Assembly (NCBI RefSeq): GCF_008704205.1
Contig: NZ_VXLC01000015.1
Location: 1-64,000 of the forward strand
Direction of reading: 5' to 3'
DNA: 64,000 bases
Source of the DNA: Nocardia colli
Lineage (GTDB): Bacteria; Actinomycetota; Actinomycetes; Mycobacteriales; Mycobacteriaceae
The position numbers and the translations under genes were made by a program. This document shows positions 45,190 through 53,902 of this stretch, in pieces (within the stretch, counting starts at the first letter, position 1; every line of letters starts with the position of its first letter). Under the pieces are notes generated by a model. The model did no database searches. It was not told where the DNA came from and was given only the letters and a program-made list of their open reading frames with translations.

Positions 45190-45783
45190 ATGACCAACCG
45201 GCGTTCGATCATCGTCCGGTCCGCGGCGGCCGTCGCCGGAATCGGGATCGGGGTGGGGGCCACGAAGGTCACCGAAGCAGACCCGGACACGTCGACCGTG
45301 GCGGGTTCGTTCACGGTGGTCGATCGTCGCGGCAAGCAGCGCTTCCGGCTGGACCCGGAGAAGTCGCCGATCATCCTGGGCGGCAAGACATATCCGGCGG
45401 CGGAGCGGAGCGGTCCGGACGGCTCGTACCTGACCTTCAACGACGAGAACGGCGACGAGAAGGGTGGCATCATCGCCGCCAGCAGCGGGGCACTGGTCGC
45501 GCTCGACTACCCCAACGGCGACGCCATTCACCTGCAGACCAAGTGGGAGGACAAGATTGGCGGCGCCGCGCTGACCATGACCCACATCGGCGATCCGACG
45601 ACGCCGCTCGATGACGCGAAACATCCGCTGGGCGTGTAGCTTTCCGTCGACATCGACAGCGGAACCGCACTGACGCTGTGTGATCCCCAGGGGCGCCCGC
45701 GAATTCAGCTCCGCGTCGCGATGGACGGCACCCCTTCCATCGCGATGCTCGATGAGAACGGCGTCGTCGTCAAACAACTGTGA
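45190..45783 (+). pseudogene. exported protein gene with an in-frame amber stop
   Basis: The frame encodes a Tat-like N-terminus (MTNRRSIIVRSAAAVAGIGIG) and repeated beta-type blocks, SFTVVDRRGKQRFRLD and later ALTLCDPQGRPRIQLRVAMDGT. A TAG at 45637-45639 interrupts it after 149 residues, but the same frame continues with full coding character for 47 more codons to TGA at 45781. The repeats are shared across the stop, so this was one gene of about 197 codons. It may be a recent nonsense mutation, a readthrough case or a sequencing error. The function is unknown. Confidence 0.75.
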
Positions 45784-45843
45784 GCGCGAGTGGGATTGCC
45801 ACCGGCGGGCCGAGCCGATGGCAATCTCACTCCACCCCGGATA

Positions 45844-46791
45844 TCAAGCAGTGCAGTTCTTCTGGGCGTCGGTGCGTACCTTGCGACCGGTGAACTCCTC
45901 GAGAATCGAGATGTTCTCCGGCGCGTAGTTCTTCTCGGTGATCTTGTCGGCGTTGGGGCTGCCGAGTTTGCCGGAGTACGGCGCGGACTTCTCCAACCAG
46001 TAAGCGGTGCGCAGGAATTGGGTCAGTGCCCAGTCGCGCAGCTTCGGCTCGTTCTTGATCTTCGCCCAGTAGTCGGGGTGCTTGTCCTTGGCCACGCGCA
46101 AGTACAGCAGCAGATACCGGAGGTTGGTCGCGGCGATATCCCGGGAATTACTGGCGCCGATGCCCTTGATGTACTCCTGCACCACGGTGACCGCGGGCAA
46201 ACCCATCAGTCCGGCGTTCAATTCCGCTGTCACGCCTTGCAAGTGGTAGTCGCCCTGCTGCTTGTCCCGCAGATAGATGCCGTCCATGTCGTCGCTGAGC
46301 TTGTCCTTGATCAACGGCAGGATTTCCTTGCGCGGGAAACCGGCGTACAGCGGGATGTTCGTCATCTGCTGGCCGGCGTTGATCCAGGACGCGGTGTACT
46401 TGTCCCACTCGGTGCGCGACCCGTCCAGGTCCCACATGTGGGTTTCCTCGTGAATCGCCACCATCATCGACTCGGCGAACGCCTCGAAACTGCTCGTCTC
46501 CACGAACTGATTCCAGTACTGATCCTTGGCCTGCGCGATCGCCAATTTCTGCCCGCTCGGCCAACGCCGCTGGTACATGGCTTGCAGGGTCGGCATCCAG
46601 TTCGACCGGTTGAAGCGCGCCTTCAGGTCGCTGATGTCGGCCTGCGGGGTGGATGGTTCTTCGTAGCAGAAGGGCGCGGCCGCAACCGGATCCGCGGTCT
46701 GGGCCTCCGGTGCCGCCACCGCCACCGAGCCCGGTCCGATCGACAGGACCAAGCAGGCGGTGACTATGGGTAATAGACGTTTACGGTTCAT
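45844..46791 (-). CDS. secreted protein with HExxH zinc motif
   Basis: 315 residues with a Sec signal peptide (basic RKR, hydrophobic core, cleavage after AVAA about residue 27). HEETH at residues 114-118 is a zinc-peptidase motif, and TAELNAGL downstream could supply a glutamate third ligand as in gluzincins. Apart from this I recognise no known peptidase family. The rest is helical. The promoter region upstream carries a strong CCCCA palindrome shared with the divergent DprE1-like gene. Confidence 0.7.
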   Translation of the reverse strand: MNRKRLLPIVTACLVLSIGPGSVAVAAPEAQTADPVAAAPFCYEEPSTPQADISDLKARFNRSNWMPTLQAMYQRRWPSGQKLAIAQAKDQYWNQFVETSSFEAFAESMMVAIHEETHMWDLDGSRTEWDKYTASWINAGQQMTNIPLYAGFPRKEILPLIKDKLSDDMDGIYLRDKQQGDYHLQGVTAELNAGLMGLPAVTVVQEYIKGIGASNSRDIAATNLRYLLLYLRVAKDKHPDYWAKIKNEPKLRDWALTQFLRTAYWLEKSAPYSGKLGSPNADKITEKNYAPENISILEEFTGRKVRTDAQKNCTA

Positions 46792-47157
46792 GAGAATCTC
46801 GCTCGGGGTGTGCAGGGGTAGGGCGGGTGCTGAACAGCAGGACGAACCCGATACCGCTGCGCTGGGCACTTTTACAATTGCTCGCCGAGACCGCTGGGCA
46901 TCCGAACAAGAACCGAGATCTGTTGCGCGAGAGGCTGTCCCAGCGAACGGCTGCGCGGTACGCCGCCATTTCTGAACAACTGTTTGAATAGTGACATGAA
47001 AGACATCACCCAGTTCTCCCCAGTGGAAGTGGGGAGAATTGCGAGAATTTACTGTTGAATTATTCCGCACCGCCGACCGGCCCGGCGAACGCGAACTTGC
47101 GTAGGCCCAATGCCGAACCCCGCCAGGGCATCTGCGGCACTGCGCTACGGTGGCTTG
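46792..47157. other. divergent regulatory region
   Basis: 366 bases between the secreted HExxH gene and the DprE1-like gene. It contains a strong inverted repeat at 47014-47038 and no gene. An ATG at 47110 is a possible longer start of the DprE1-like gene. Confidence 0.6.
47014..47038. promoter_or_regulatory. CCCCA palindrome, copy 1
   Basis: TTCTCCCCA-GTGGAAG-TGGGGAGAA, perfect 9-base arms. The inner part (CCCCAGTNGAAGTGGGG) recurs at 62520-62538. Candidate operator for the HExxH and DprE1-like genes. Confidence 0.65.
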
Positions 47158-48561
47158 GTGAATTTCGGAGAGCGGGCCTCGGTACTCGATCAGCGTGCAC
47201 TGACCGGCTGGAGCCGGACGGCGTCGACGGTCGCGCGGGTGTTGTCCACGCCGGATATCGACACGGTCGCGAAGAGCGTGCGCGAGGCAGGGCCGCGCGG
47301 TGTCATCGCCCGCGGACTCGGCCGCAGCTACGGCGATCCGGCACAGAACGGCGGCGGTCTCGTCATCGATATGACGGTGTTCGATCGTGTGCACAGTGTC
47401 GATCCGGACAGCGGGGTGGTCGATGTCGACGCTGGTGTCAGCCTCGACGCACTGATGCGCGCCGTATTGCCGTCCGGCCTGTGGGTTCCGGTGCTGCCGG
47501 GCACCCGGCAGGTGACGGTCGGCGGGGCGATCGCCTCCGACATCCACGGCAAGAACCATCACTCGCACGGCAGTTTCGGCAACCACGTGCTGTCGATGGA
47601 CCTGCTGACCGCCGACGGTTCGGTGCGCACGATCACCCCGGAAGGCGTTGACGCGGAACTGTTCTGGGCCACGGTCGGCGGAATGGGCTTGACCGGCATC
47701 ATCGTTCGGGCCCGGGTGCGGATGAAGCACACCGAGACCGCGTATTTCATCGTGGACAACGATCGCACCGACAACCTCGACGCGACGATGGAACTGCTGA
47801 CCGGCGGTTCCGACGAGGGCTACGAGTACTCGATGTCGGTGCCGGACACGATCAGCACCGGCGCCCGAGTCGGCCGCGCGGCGTTCAGTCGCGGCTCGCT
47901 GGCCAAGCTCGATCAGCTGCCGGTCAAATTGCGCCGGGATCCGCTGAAATTCGATGCGCCGCAACTGTTCACCGTGCCGGACATCTTCCCGAACGGGATG
48001 GTCAACAACGTCACCTCCCGGATCGCCGCCGAAGCCGCCTACCGGGTGTACCCGCAGAAGGCGCGCGGCCGGATCCAGAACCTGACGCAGTTCTATCATC
48101 CGCTGGATCTGCTGGGGGAGTGGAACCGCGCCTACGGTCGCCGCGGCTTCATGCAGTACCAGTTCTCGATGCCGTTCGGCGCCGAAGATCAGCTCGCCGA
48201 CACGGTGCGCGCGATCGCGCACTCGGGGCACCGGTCGTTCCTCAACGTGTTCAAGCGCATGGGCCCGGGCAACCGGGCGCCGCTGTCCTGGCCGCACCCC
48301 GGTTTCATGCTCAGCTTGGACTTCCCGCTCAAATCCGGCCTCGGCGAGTTCTGCTCGGACCTCGATCGACGGGTCCTGGCCGCGGGCGGACGGCTCTATT
48401 TCGCGAAGGATTCGCGCACGACCCCGGAAATGGTCCGGGCGATGTATCCGCGGCTCGACGAGTGGCGGCGGATTCGCGATCTTGCCGACCCGGAGCGGGT
48501 CTTCGTCTCCGACCTGGCCCGTCGTCTTCGCCTGGTCAGTGACGAGGTCGTCGGTCGATGA
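47158..48561 (+). CDS. DprE1-like FAD oxidase (orphan paralogue)
   Basis: 467 residues, strongly similar to decaprenylphosphoryl-ribose 2'-oxidase DprE1: LTGWSRTA, ARGLGRSYGD, NGGGLVIDMT, PGTRQVTVGGAI, HGKNHHSHGSFGNHV, NLTQFYHPLD and RLYFAKDSRTT match the mycobacterial enzyme. FAD is bound through the PGTRQVTVGG/HGKNHH region. The benzothiazinone-target Cys387 position is Ser (AGC at 48313-48315), and the Asn385 position is Met. No DprE2 partner follows, so this may be a paralogue. The start may be GTG 47158 or ATG 47110. Confidence 0.88.
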   Translation: MNFGERASVLDQRALTGWSRTASTVARVLSTPDIDTVAKSVREAGPRGVIARGLGRSYGDPAQNGGGLVIDMTVFDRVHSVDPDSGVVDVDAGVSLDALMRAVLPSGLWVPVLPGTRQVTVGGAIASDIHGKNHHSHGSFGNHVLSMDLLTADGSVRTITPEGVDAELFWATVGGMGLTGIIVRARVRMKHTETAYFIVDNDRTDNLDATMELLTGGSDEGYEYSMSVPDTISTGARVGRAAFSRGSLAKLDQLPVKLRRDPLKFDAPQLFTVPDIFPNGMVNNVTSRIAAEAAYRVYPQKARGRIQNLTQFYHPLDLLGEWNRAYGRRGFMQYQFSMPFGAEDQLADTVRAIAHSGHRSFLNVFKRMGPGNRAPLSWPHPGFMLSLDFPLKSGLGEFCSDLDRRVLAAGGRLYFAKDSRTTPEMVRAMYPRLDEWRRIRDLADPERVFVSDLARRLRLVSDEVVGR

Positions 48562-48567
48562 TCCCGT

Positions 48568-48595
48568 ACCGGGCGAACGGAACTGCTCGCCCGGT
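48568..48595 (+). terminator. terminator after DprE1-like gene
   Basis: ACCGGGCGA and its perfect complement with a 10-base loop, 7 bases after the stop codon. It lies between convergent genes and may act both ways. Confidence 0.6.
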
Positions 48596-48607
48596 CAAGG
48601 CGGATTG

Positions 48608-48787
48608 TTAACGTCCGGAACCGCTTTCGAGGAATTCACGGACGAAGCAGAGTGGGCAAATGGGGTCGAACGGAGCCGTGATCGTGGCTGCGGATACCGC
48701 CGGTGCGGCTGCGGCGACCGCGGGCTGCACGGCGATTGCCAGAGAAATGGCTCCGGCGGCAAGAACATTCAGCATGGGACGGTTCAA
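48608..48787 (-). CDS. small secreted peptide with CxxC
   Basis: About 59 residues: a signal-like hydrophobic stretch (VLAAGAISLAIAVQPAVAAAAP) and a short mature part ending TAPFDPICPLCFVREFLESG with a CPLC pair. A TTG at 48787 is favoured because GGAGGA lies 4 bases upstream; GTG 48799 and ATG 48763 are alternatives. No known family. The Cys pair might form a disulfide or bind metal. Confidence 0.55.
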   Translation of the reverse strand: MNRPMLNVLAAGAISLAIAVQPAVAAAAPAVSAATITAPFDPICPLCFVREFLESGSGR

Positions 48788-48941
48788 CAGATCCTCCACA
48801 GTGATGAGATGAGTCGCGAGGGTAACACCGCAACGGACACCTCAGGCCGCAGACGCACGCCTTTTGACATCCGCACGCGTGTCAGGGCGGCAAGTCTCCG
48901 TGCGGGAAATCAGAAGGTGTGCGTCTGCGGTCGGCAGGGCG

Positions 48942-49484
48942 CTAGACGAGTGCGTGCTGCTCGATCGGCGCGCTGATGTTCGTGCCGTTGAGATCGAGGT
49001 ACAGCGAGCGTTCGGTGACGGACAGGGTGGCGGTATTGCGGCGGTCGATCGCAGCGACGGCGGCATCGATGAAGTCGCGGTCGAAGCTGTAGAGCGGGAT
49101 GTCCTCGGCCCGGTGAATACGCTTGCCGGCGAGCTGCGCCAGCACCTTCGCCGGGTCGCGATGGGTGTAGATGGCCGCACGCCCGGCCAGCTTGCTGCCG
49201 CGGTGCAGCCGCTCGGCGTCCGGCGCACCGACCTCGATCCAGGCCGTGATCCGTCCGGTCATATCCCGGACCAGCACCGCGGGCTCATCGGTGGAGGAGA
49301 CCCCACCCTCACTGAACGCGATGCCTTCCCGGTACTCGAGGCAGTAGGCGAGCAGCCGGGTGATCATGAACTCGGCGGTCTCGGACGGGTGGCGCGCGAC
49401 CCGCAACTCCAGATCCTGGTACACCTCGCGATCGACGTCGGCCAGCTGGACGGCGAAGTTGTGCAGTGTTGCGGGAAGGGCCAT
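48942..49484 (-). CDS. YaeQ family protein
   Basis: 180 residues, matching YaeQ almost block for block: MALPATLHNFAVQLADVDREVYQDL, RVARHPSETAEFMITRLLAYCLEY, DEPAVLVRDMTGRITAWIEVG. YaeQ has a PD-(D/E)xK nuclease-like fold, but no activity is agreed. Cytoplasmic, stand-alone. Confidence 0.88.
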   Translation of the reverse strand: MALPATLHNFAVQLADVDREVYQDLELRVARHPSETAEFMITRLLAYCLEYREGIAFSEGGVSSTDEPAVLVRDMTGRITAWIEVGAPDAERLHRGSKLAGRAAIYTHRDPAKVLAQLAGKRIHRAEDIPLYSFDRDFIDAAVAAIDRRNTATLSVTERSLYLDLNGTNISAPIEQHALV

Positions 49485-49548
49485 AAGACCAGCAGCTTAG
49501 GTCAACCTCGCTGCTGGTCTCGCAGGCGGCAGTGCCGCGCGACCTCGG

Positions 49549-50799
49549 TCAGGGGATGAACCGGGTGTCCGGATGCCGCGGACTGTTCCCGTCGAACAGG
49601 TCCGTGCCGATCTGCTTCAGGTGCAGATCGAAGAACGCCGCGATGTAATCCTGCTGCGCGTCCACCGAGCGAGCCGGATGAATCGTGCCGACTCCTTGCT
49701 CGCGCAGCTTCGGCGTCAGCAGGCCGGCGCATTGCGGCACCGCGACCTGCAAGTCGGTGAAGCTCATGTGCGCGGCGCCGTCGAAGTGCAGGTCCCGCTT
49801 CCACCCCGGCTGGTTGGCCCAGAACTGACCCCAACTCGGGTCGAAATCGTCCACGTGCGAGTGCTCGAATTTGCGCCCCGTCTGCGGGTTCACGCCGTCC
49901 GCGCCCACCAGCATGAACGGCCGATCCACGCCGTGCTGGGTGACCTCGCCGAGCTTGCCGACGCTCATGCTGCCGTCGAAGTTGATCCCCGCGCCGATGC
50001 GCCGATCGTGATACATCGCCTCGCCCGCGGTGTAGCCGCCCAGCGAATGACCGAACATGCCGACCTTCGTCAGGTCCAGCGCACCCGCCAACCCCGCTGG
50101 GAGCGTGCGGTTTTCGGCATCCGGGTGCTCGCCCCGTTGCAGCCGGTCCAGCTGGTCGAGCACGAATCGCGTGTCCGCGACCCGGGTGTCCATCGAGGTC
50201 GCGAGGAAGGCCGGGTCCGGCTTCGCGTCGCTGGTGACCATGCGCCCACCGGGGAACTCGACCGTCTGCGCGTCGTAGGTATGCGCGATGGACACGACGA
50301 CGTAGCCGTGACTGGCCAGGTCGTCGGTGCGCACCGAATTGAGCTCGCGCACCACCCCGAAGCCGTGCGAGAACAGCACGACGGGCCAGGCGCCGCCCGT
50401 GCGATCCACCTCGACCGAGTTGCTCGCCAGGCGTTTGGTGCCGCCCCAATCGATGGTGCCGGGCGTCAGCCCCTGCTCGGGATCCGCGGTCGCCATCCGA
50501 TCGATCGCGGCCGCCATGCCCGGCGACATCCAGGCGGCGCGGTCTCCGGCGCGCTTCGCGGGGTAGCTCACGGTGACCATCAGTTCCCGCTTGTCGGCCG
50601 GATGCCACGGATCCTGGCGCGAATCCACCAGATGCAGGTCCGTCGTCCCGACCGGGTAGCGCCCGCTCAGCGGCGGCAGGGTGATCTTCGCCGCGGTGGT
50701 GATGGTCGGCTCGGTCTTGTCCTGCCCGCACGCGGTGAGCAGGACGGTCGCGGCCAGGGCGGCGGTCAGCGCCAGCGCGCAGCGGCGCAATGTGAACAC
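49549..50799 (-). CDS. lipoprotein alpha/beta hydrolase (PAF-acetylhydrolase-like)
   Basis: 416 residues. Start GTG 50799 is preceded by GAGGAGG. A lipoprotein signal ends in LTAC (Cys about 23), so it is anchored outside. The hydrolase domain has VVLFSHGFG (oxyanion), nucleophile GHSLGGY, and a His in FDGAAHMSFTD. The type resembles PAF acetylhydrolase and chlorophyllase-like esterases that hydrolyse lipid esters. Confidence 0.85.
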   Translation of the reverse strand: MFTLRRCALALTAALAATVLLTACGQDKTEPTITTAAKITLPPLSGRYPVGTTDLHLVDSRQDPWHPADKRELMVTVSYPAKRAGDRAAWMSPGMAAAIDRMATADPEQGLTPGTIDWGGTKRLASNSVEVDRTGGAWPVVLFSHGFGVVRELNSVRTDDLASHGYVVVSIAHTYDAQTVEFPGGRMVTSDAKPDPAFLATSMDTRVADTRFVLDQLDRLQRGEHPDAENRTLPAGLAGALDLTKVGMFGHSLGGYTAGEAMYHDRRIGAGINFDGSMSVGKLGEVTQHGVDRPFMLVGADGVNPQTGRKFEHSHVDDFDPSWGQFWANQPGWKRDLHFDGAAHMSFTDLQVAVPQCAGLLTPKLREQGVGTIHPARSVDAQQDYIAAFFDLHLKQIGTDLFDGNSPRHPDTRFIP

Positions 50800-50976
50800 T
50801 TCGGTGGTCCTCCTCGACGTTCGGCTCGGCGCCATCATGGCAAAACCCGCCTCACCTGCGCGTCACCCCGACGGAGGAGTCGATGTACCCCGGGATGCGT
50901 AGGGGAGTACCCCCAGAGGACCAAGCCGCTGTGGACGCGTCCCCTTAGACTGGCGAACGAGAGGAAAGGACACCTG

Positions 50977-51123
50977 ATGAAGCGAAACCTGAACTGCCCC
51001 TGCGGAGAAGCCATCGTCGGCACCGACGAGGACGATCTTGTGGCCAAGACACAGGCCCACCTGGCCGAGAATCATCCGGGTCACGACTACTCGCGCGACG
51101 AGATCTTGTTCATCGCTTACTGA
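50977..51123 (+). CDS. DUF1059 small protein
   Basis: 48 residues: LNCPCGEAIVGTDEDDLVAKTQAHLAENHPGHD, the DUF1059 pattern with a Cys-Cys pair and two His that could bind a metal. Strong GAGGAAAGGA ribosome site. Function unknown. Convergent with the secreted gene at 51129, 5 bases apart. Confidence 0.85.
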   Translation: MKRNLNCPCGEAIVGTDEDDLVAKTQAHLAENHPGHDYSRDEILFIAY

Positions 51124-51128
51124 TTCGG

Positions 51129-51695
51129 CTATCGGTTCAGCTCCGGCCAGAGCACCTGATCCGGCTGGCACAGGCTGGCCGAGCGGGTGGTGGGCACCGG
51201 GCCGGTGCCGGGGGTGAAGACCCACTGGGAGATCGGCCCGGCCGCCTTCCAGCGCAGCGCGCCCGACGCGTCCGAGACCACCTCGTACACCGACTCGCTG
51301 CCGCCCACGAGCTGGGTGCCGACGCAGTAGTCGGTGTATTCGGTGCCGGGCTGCTGAGCGCCCGCACTGAAGTTTCCGGTCGGTGCGCCGGTGGCGCCGG
51401 GGTTCGCGACGGTGCTCGGAGTGCGGGCGTCCGCGCCCCGGACCCAGCGCGGTGCGCCGAGTTGATCTGTGGCACAGGTGAATGCGCGGCCGCCGGCCGT
51501 GACCGCCGTGCCCTGCGCGTAACCCGTTCCCGCCCAGAGGCAATCGCCGGCGGGTGCGGCGCTCGCGCTGCCCGCGGTCGCGCCGACCAGACCCGCGGCG
51601 GCGACCGCGGCCACGGCGAGGGCCAGCCCGCCGCGCCACCGAGTGGAACGCCCGGAGACGTTGTGAGCAGCTGATTCGCGTTCGTTGTCGATCAT
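51129..51695 (-). CDS. secreted hypothetical protein
   Basis: 188 residues. A signal peptide (RWRGGLALAVAAVAAAGLVGATAGSASA) is cleaved after about residue 46. The mature part contains four Cys (DCLW, FTCATD, DYCVGT, SLCQPD) that could form two disulfides, and many Trp. No recognised domain. Probably an extracellular protein of unknown role. Confidence 0.7.
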   Translation of the reverse strand: MIDNERESAAHNVSGRSTRWRGGLALAVAAVAAAGLVGATAGSASAAPAGDCLWAGTGYAQGTAVTAGGRAFTCATDQLGAPRWVRGADARTPSTVANPGATGAPTGNFSAGAQQPGTEYTDYCVGTQLVGGSESVYEVVSDASGALRWKAAGPISQWVFTPGTGPVPTTRSASLCQPDQVLWPELNR

Positions 51696-52061
51696 GTCTC
51701 GACCCTAGAAATCGGTTGCCTGACTGAGCATCACGCCGCAGCGCTATTTGCCGTCGGTACCGCAGTGCTAGGGGTGATTCCGCATCGAGGGGCGTTCGGA
51801 CTCAGGGTGTAGCGGGTCCGCCCGCGGTGTCCGATCAGGCCAGTGATGTGTTGTGTCACAAGGACGCCGACGCTGTGCTGTGCGGTTGCACGGCCGGAAT
51901 CCGGCGCGACCTCGGCGATCGGCCCACTGACAAGTTTTCGGTCGCGCCGACCGCATATCGCCGAAACATGCTCTGCTGTATGGTCTCTCGCAGGGTGGGG
52001 GGACCCGGAGTATTTCGTCCGTCGCCCTGCTCGGTGGGAGGTCCGATGATAGGATGGGTCG

Positions 52062-52137
52062 GAACTGAGGGATGTTCGGGCAGATGAGTTCCTCGGCTGA
52101 AATCGTTGAGAACAAGGCGGGCTCCGCCTTGTTCTTC
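52062..52137 (+). ncRNA. candidate small RNA
   Basis: A TAGGAT -10-like hexamer (52050-52055) precedes an approximately 76-base stretch that folds as a 5' hairpin (GGAACT at 52061-52066 pairing with AGTTCC at 52087-52092) and a terminator hairpin at 52110-52134 followed by TTC. No open frame with a ribosome site is present. I see no clear -35. No known RNA family is recognised. Confidence 0.45.
52110..52134 (+). terminator. intrinsic-type terminator
   Basis: GAACAAGGCGG and its perfect complement (11-base arms) with a 3-base loop GCT, one of the best hairpins in the window, located inside a gene-free region. Confidence 0.75.
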
Positions 52138-52738
52138 GTGTGCGAGAGGGGACTTGGACACGTACTCCCAATTGGTGTGCCTGAGGCACGTGGTGTAGGT
52201 CGAACGGTTATTCCTTCGGTCAGGAATGCCGTCGGTTTGTTGTGTCCGGATTCGAATTGTTCGCCGATTTCATTTGTTGTCATCGTGGCGACTGGTCGGT
52301 CGTCGCGCTTCGGGACTTGATCACGCCATATATGGTGGCGTACAAGCATGTCCGGCATCGCCTTCGTGGCCGGCGTCGAAGTCCAACTCTTAAGCGTATC
52401 CGCGCTGCTGCCTGTTTCGGGCTGGAACTGGTAGGTTCCGAAATGTTTCCGAAAGGTGACGCGTTTGATCTCGGGGTTAACACCATTCACAAATAACGCC
52501 ACGAATCACGCTGGCGATCCGCAGATTGCGAATGCAGGGGGCTTTCGACACCGTATCGTTGCCGGAACTCTGCCAATGTGAAATATTGCTGTCCGCGCTA
52601 GTTAGTCACTGCTGACCCGGCACAGCGCCGTGCCTACCGCATCGATTCGTCCCGCTTGTTGTGGTGGTTCGGATCGGTACTGGCAGCGGGGCGAAGTGTG
52701 CTACGGAATGATCTCGGCTTCGACGCAGGAGTACCGCC

Positions 52739-53590
52739 GTGAGTGAACACAGGTTGAACGTGGACGACGATGCGAGAGTCGGAGTTGCCGACGTAGTCAT
52801 CGAGATTCCTATCGAGTCGATAGACATCAGCGGCGCACTGCGCGTGCGTGCTGAGGACTCGGCGCATACGCAGGTGCTAGCGACGACGGAGGCGGAACTG
52901 CCGCCGATCCTGGTGCATCGAGAAACCATGCGGCTGATCGACGGCGTGCACCGTCTGAAGGCCGCGAAATTGAAGGGGGACACCGTCATCCGGGCACAAT
53001 TCTTCGACGGCACCGAGGAGGAGGCGTTCGTGCTCGCGGTGCAGGCCAACATCGCGCACGGCCTGCCGCTGTCGATTCTCGATCGCAAAGCCGCCTCGCT
53101 GCGGATCATGCGGATGTATCCGCTGTGGTCGGATCGCAAGGTCGCCGAAGTCGCCGGGCTGGACCACAAGACGGTCGGCGCGGTGCGCAGGCAGTCGTCT
53201 GGGGATGTTCCCCAGACGAGGCACCGACTAGGGCGCGACGGCCGGATGCGCCGGGTGCGTCGTCCGGACGTCGAACACCAGCGCCGGAAAAAGCCCTGCG
53301 ACGGCAGCGACGGAGCGCCGCTCGCACCCGATCCGGCGCCGCCCGAACGGGTTTGCCCCTCCTCGGTCTTACAGAGCCTGCGGCGCGATCCGTCGCTGCG
53401 GCTGACCGAGACCGGACGAACGGTGCTGCGCTGGCTCGACGCCAGTCCGCGGACACCCACGCAATCGCTCGATCTGGCCGATCGCATCCCGGAACACTGT
53501 TTGAATCTCGTGCTGGATATGGCCCGGCAGAACGCGGCGAACTGGCAGGACTTCGCGACCCGAATCGGCGATCGGCTGCACAGTAAATGA
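52739..53590 (+). CDS. StrR/ParB-like DNA-binding regulator
   Basis: 283 residues. The N-terminal ParB-like domain (EIPIESIDISGALRVRAED, LPPILVHRETMRLIDGVHRLKAAKLKG) is followed by a helix-turn-helix (SDRKVAEVAGLDHKTVGAVRRQSSG) and a basic, probably flexible C-terminal half. This layout matches StrR-type pathway activators in antibiotic clusters, not a chromosome ParB, since no ParA is nearby. GTG start with GCAGGAG site. The target genes are unknown; the neighbouring secreted-protein genes are candidates. Confidence 0.85.
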   Translation: MSEHRLNVDDDARVGVADVVIEIPIESIDISGALRVRAEDSAHTQVLATTEAELPPILVHRETMRLIDGVHRLKAAKLKGDTVIRAQFFDGTEEEAFVLAVQANIAHGLPLSILDRKAASLRIMRMYPLWSDRKVAEVAGLDHKTVGAVRRQSSGDVPQTRHRLGRDGRMRRVRRPDVEHQRRKKPCDGSDGAPLAPDPAPPERVCPSSVLQSLRRDPSLRLTETGRTVLRWLDASPRTPTQSLDLADRIPEHCLNLVLDMARQNAANWQDFATRIGDRLHSK

Positions 53591-53612
53591 CGACGGATTT
53601 TACCTCGGGAGA

Positions 53613-53657
53613 CGGTGCGTGACTTGCGAATCGAATTAATTTGCAGGTCGCGCACCG
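53613..53657 (+). terminator. terminator or RNA hairpin after StrR-like gene
   Basis: A 15-base stem closed by CGGTGCG/CGCACCG with two G-U wobble pairs and a 15-base AT-rich loop, 22 bases after the stop codon. The wobbles are valid only in plus-strand RNA, which supports a transcript in this direction. Confidence 0.6.
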
Positions 53658-53902
53658 ACGAGGCTTCGGTACCGCGATTCACCTCGCCGGCGCTTCCGAG
53701 CGTCGGCGTTTTTTCGGCCCGGCGTACACCCGCTCGGGCGGCGCGCGTCGATCGCGGGGCCGAAGGCCTGTCGGCGGGCACCGTCGCGGGGTGCTGTCCC
53801 GGTGGCGTCGATACGGCTCGGCGGCCGCACAATTCGTCGCACTTGCGCCGAAAGGCGGGTTGCCCGAGCGCACGTGCGGGACACTTCGCCGGATTAGCGC
53901 TA

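Larger units (their letters stand above)
51696..52738. other. large low-coding regulatory region
   Basis: 1043 bases with no convincing gene. Base composition is less GC-rich than its neighbours. It contains a candidate small RNA (52062-52137) and the upstream region of the StrR/ParB-like gene. Open frames here, including one of about 244 codons on the minus strand, lack coding bias and cross the RNA terminator. Confidence 0.6.

Noticed and set aside
51768..52502. 244-codon minus-strand frame in the large gene-free region
   Set aside because: No coding bias or domain, and it crosses a strong plus-strand terminator and a possible small RNA.
52739..53590. Chromosome-partitioning ParB or replication origin
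   Set aside because: No ParA and no parS-like sites nearby; the layout fits a StrR-type regulator.
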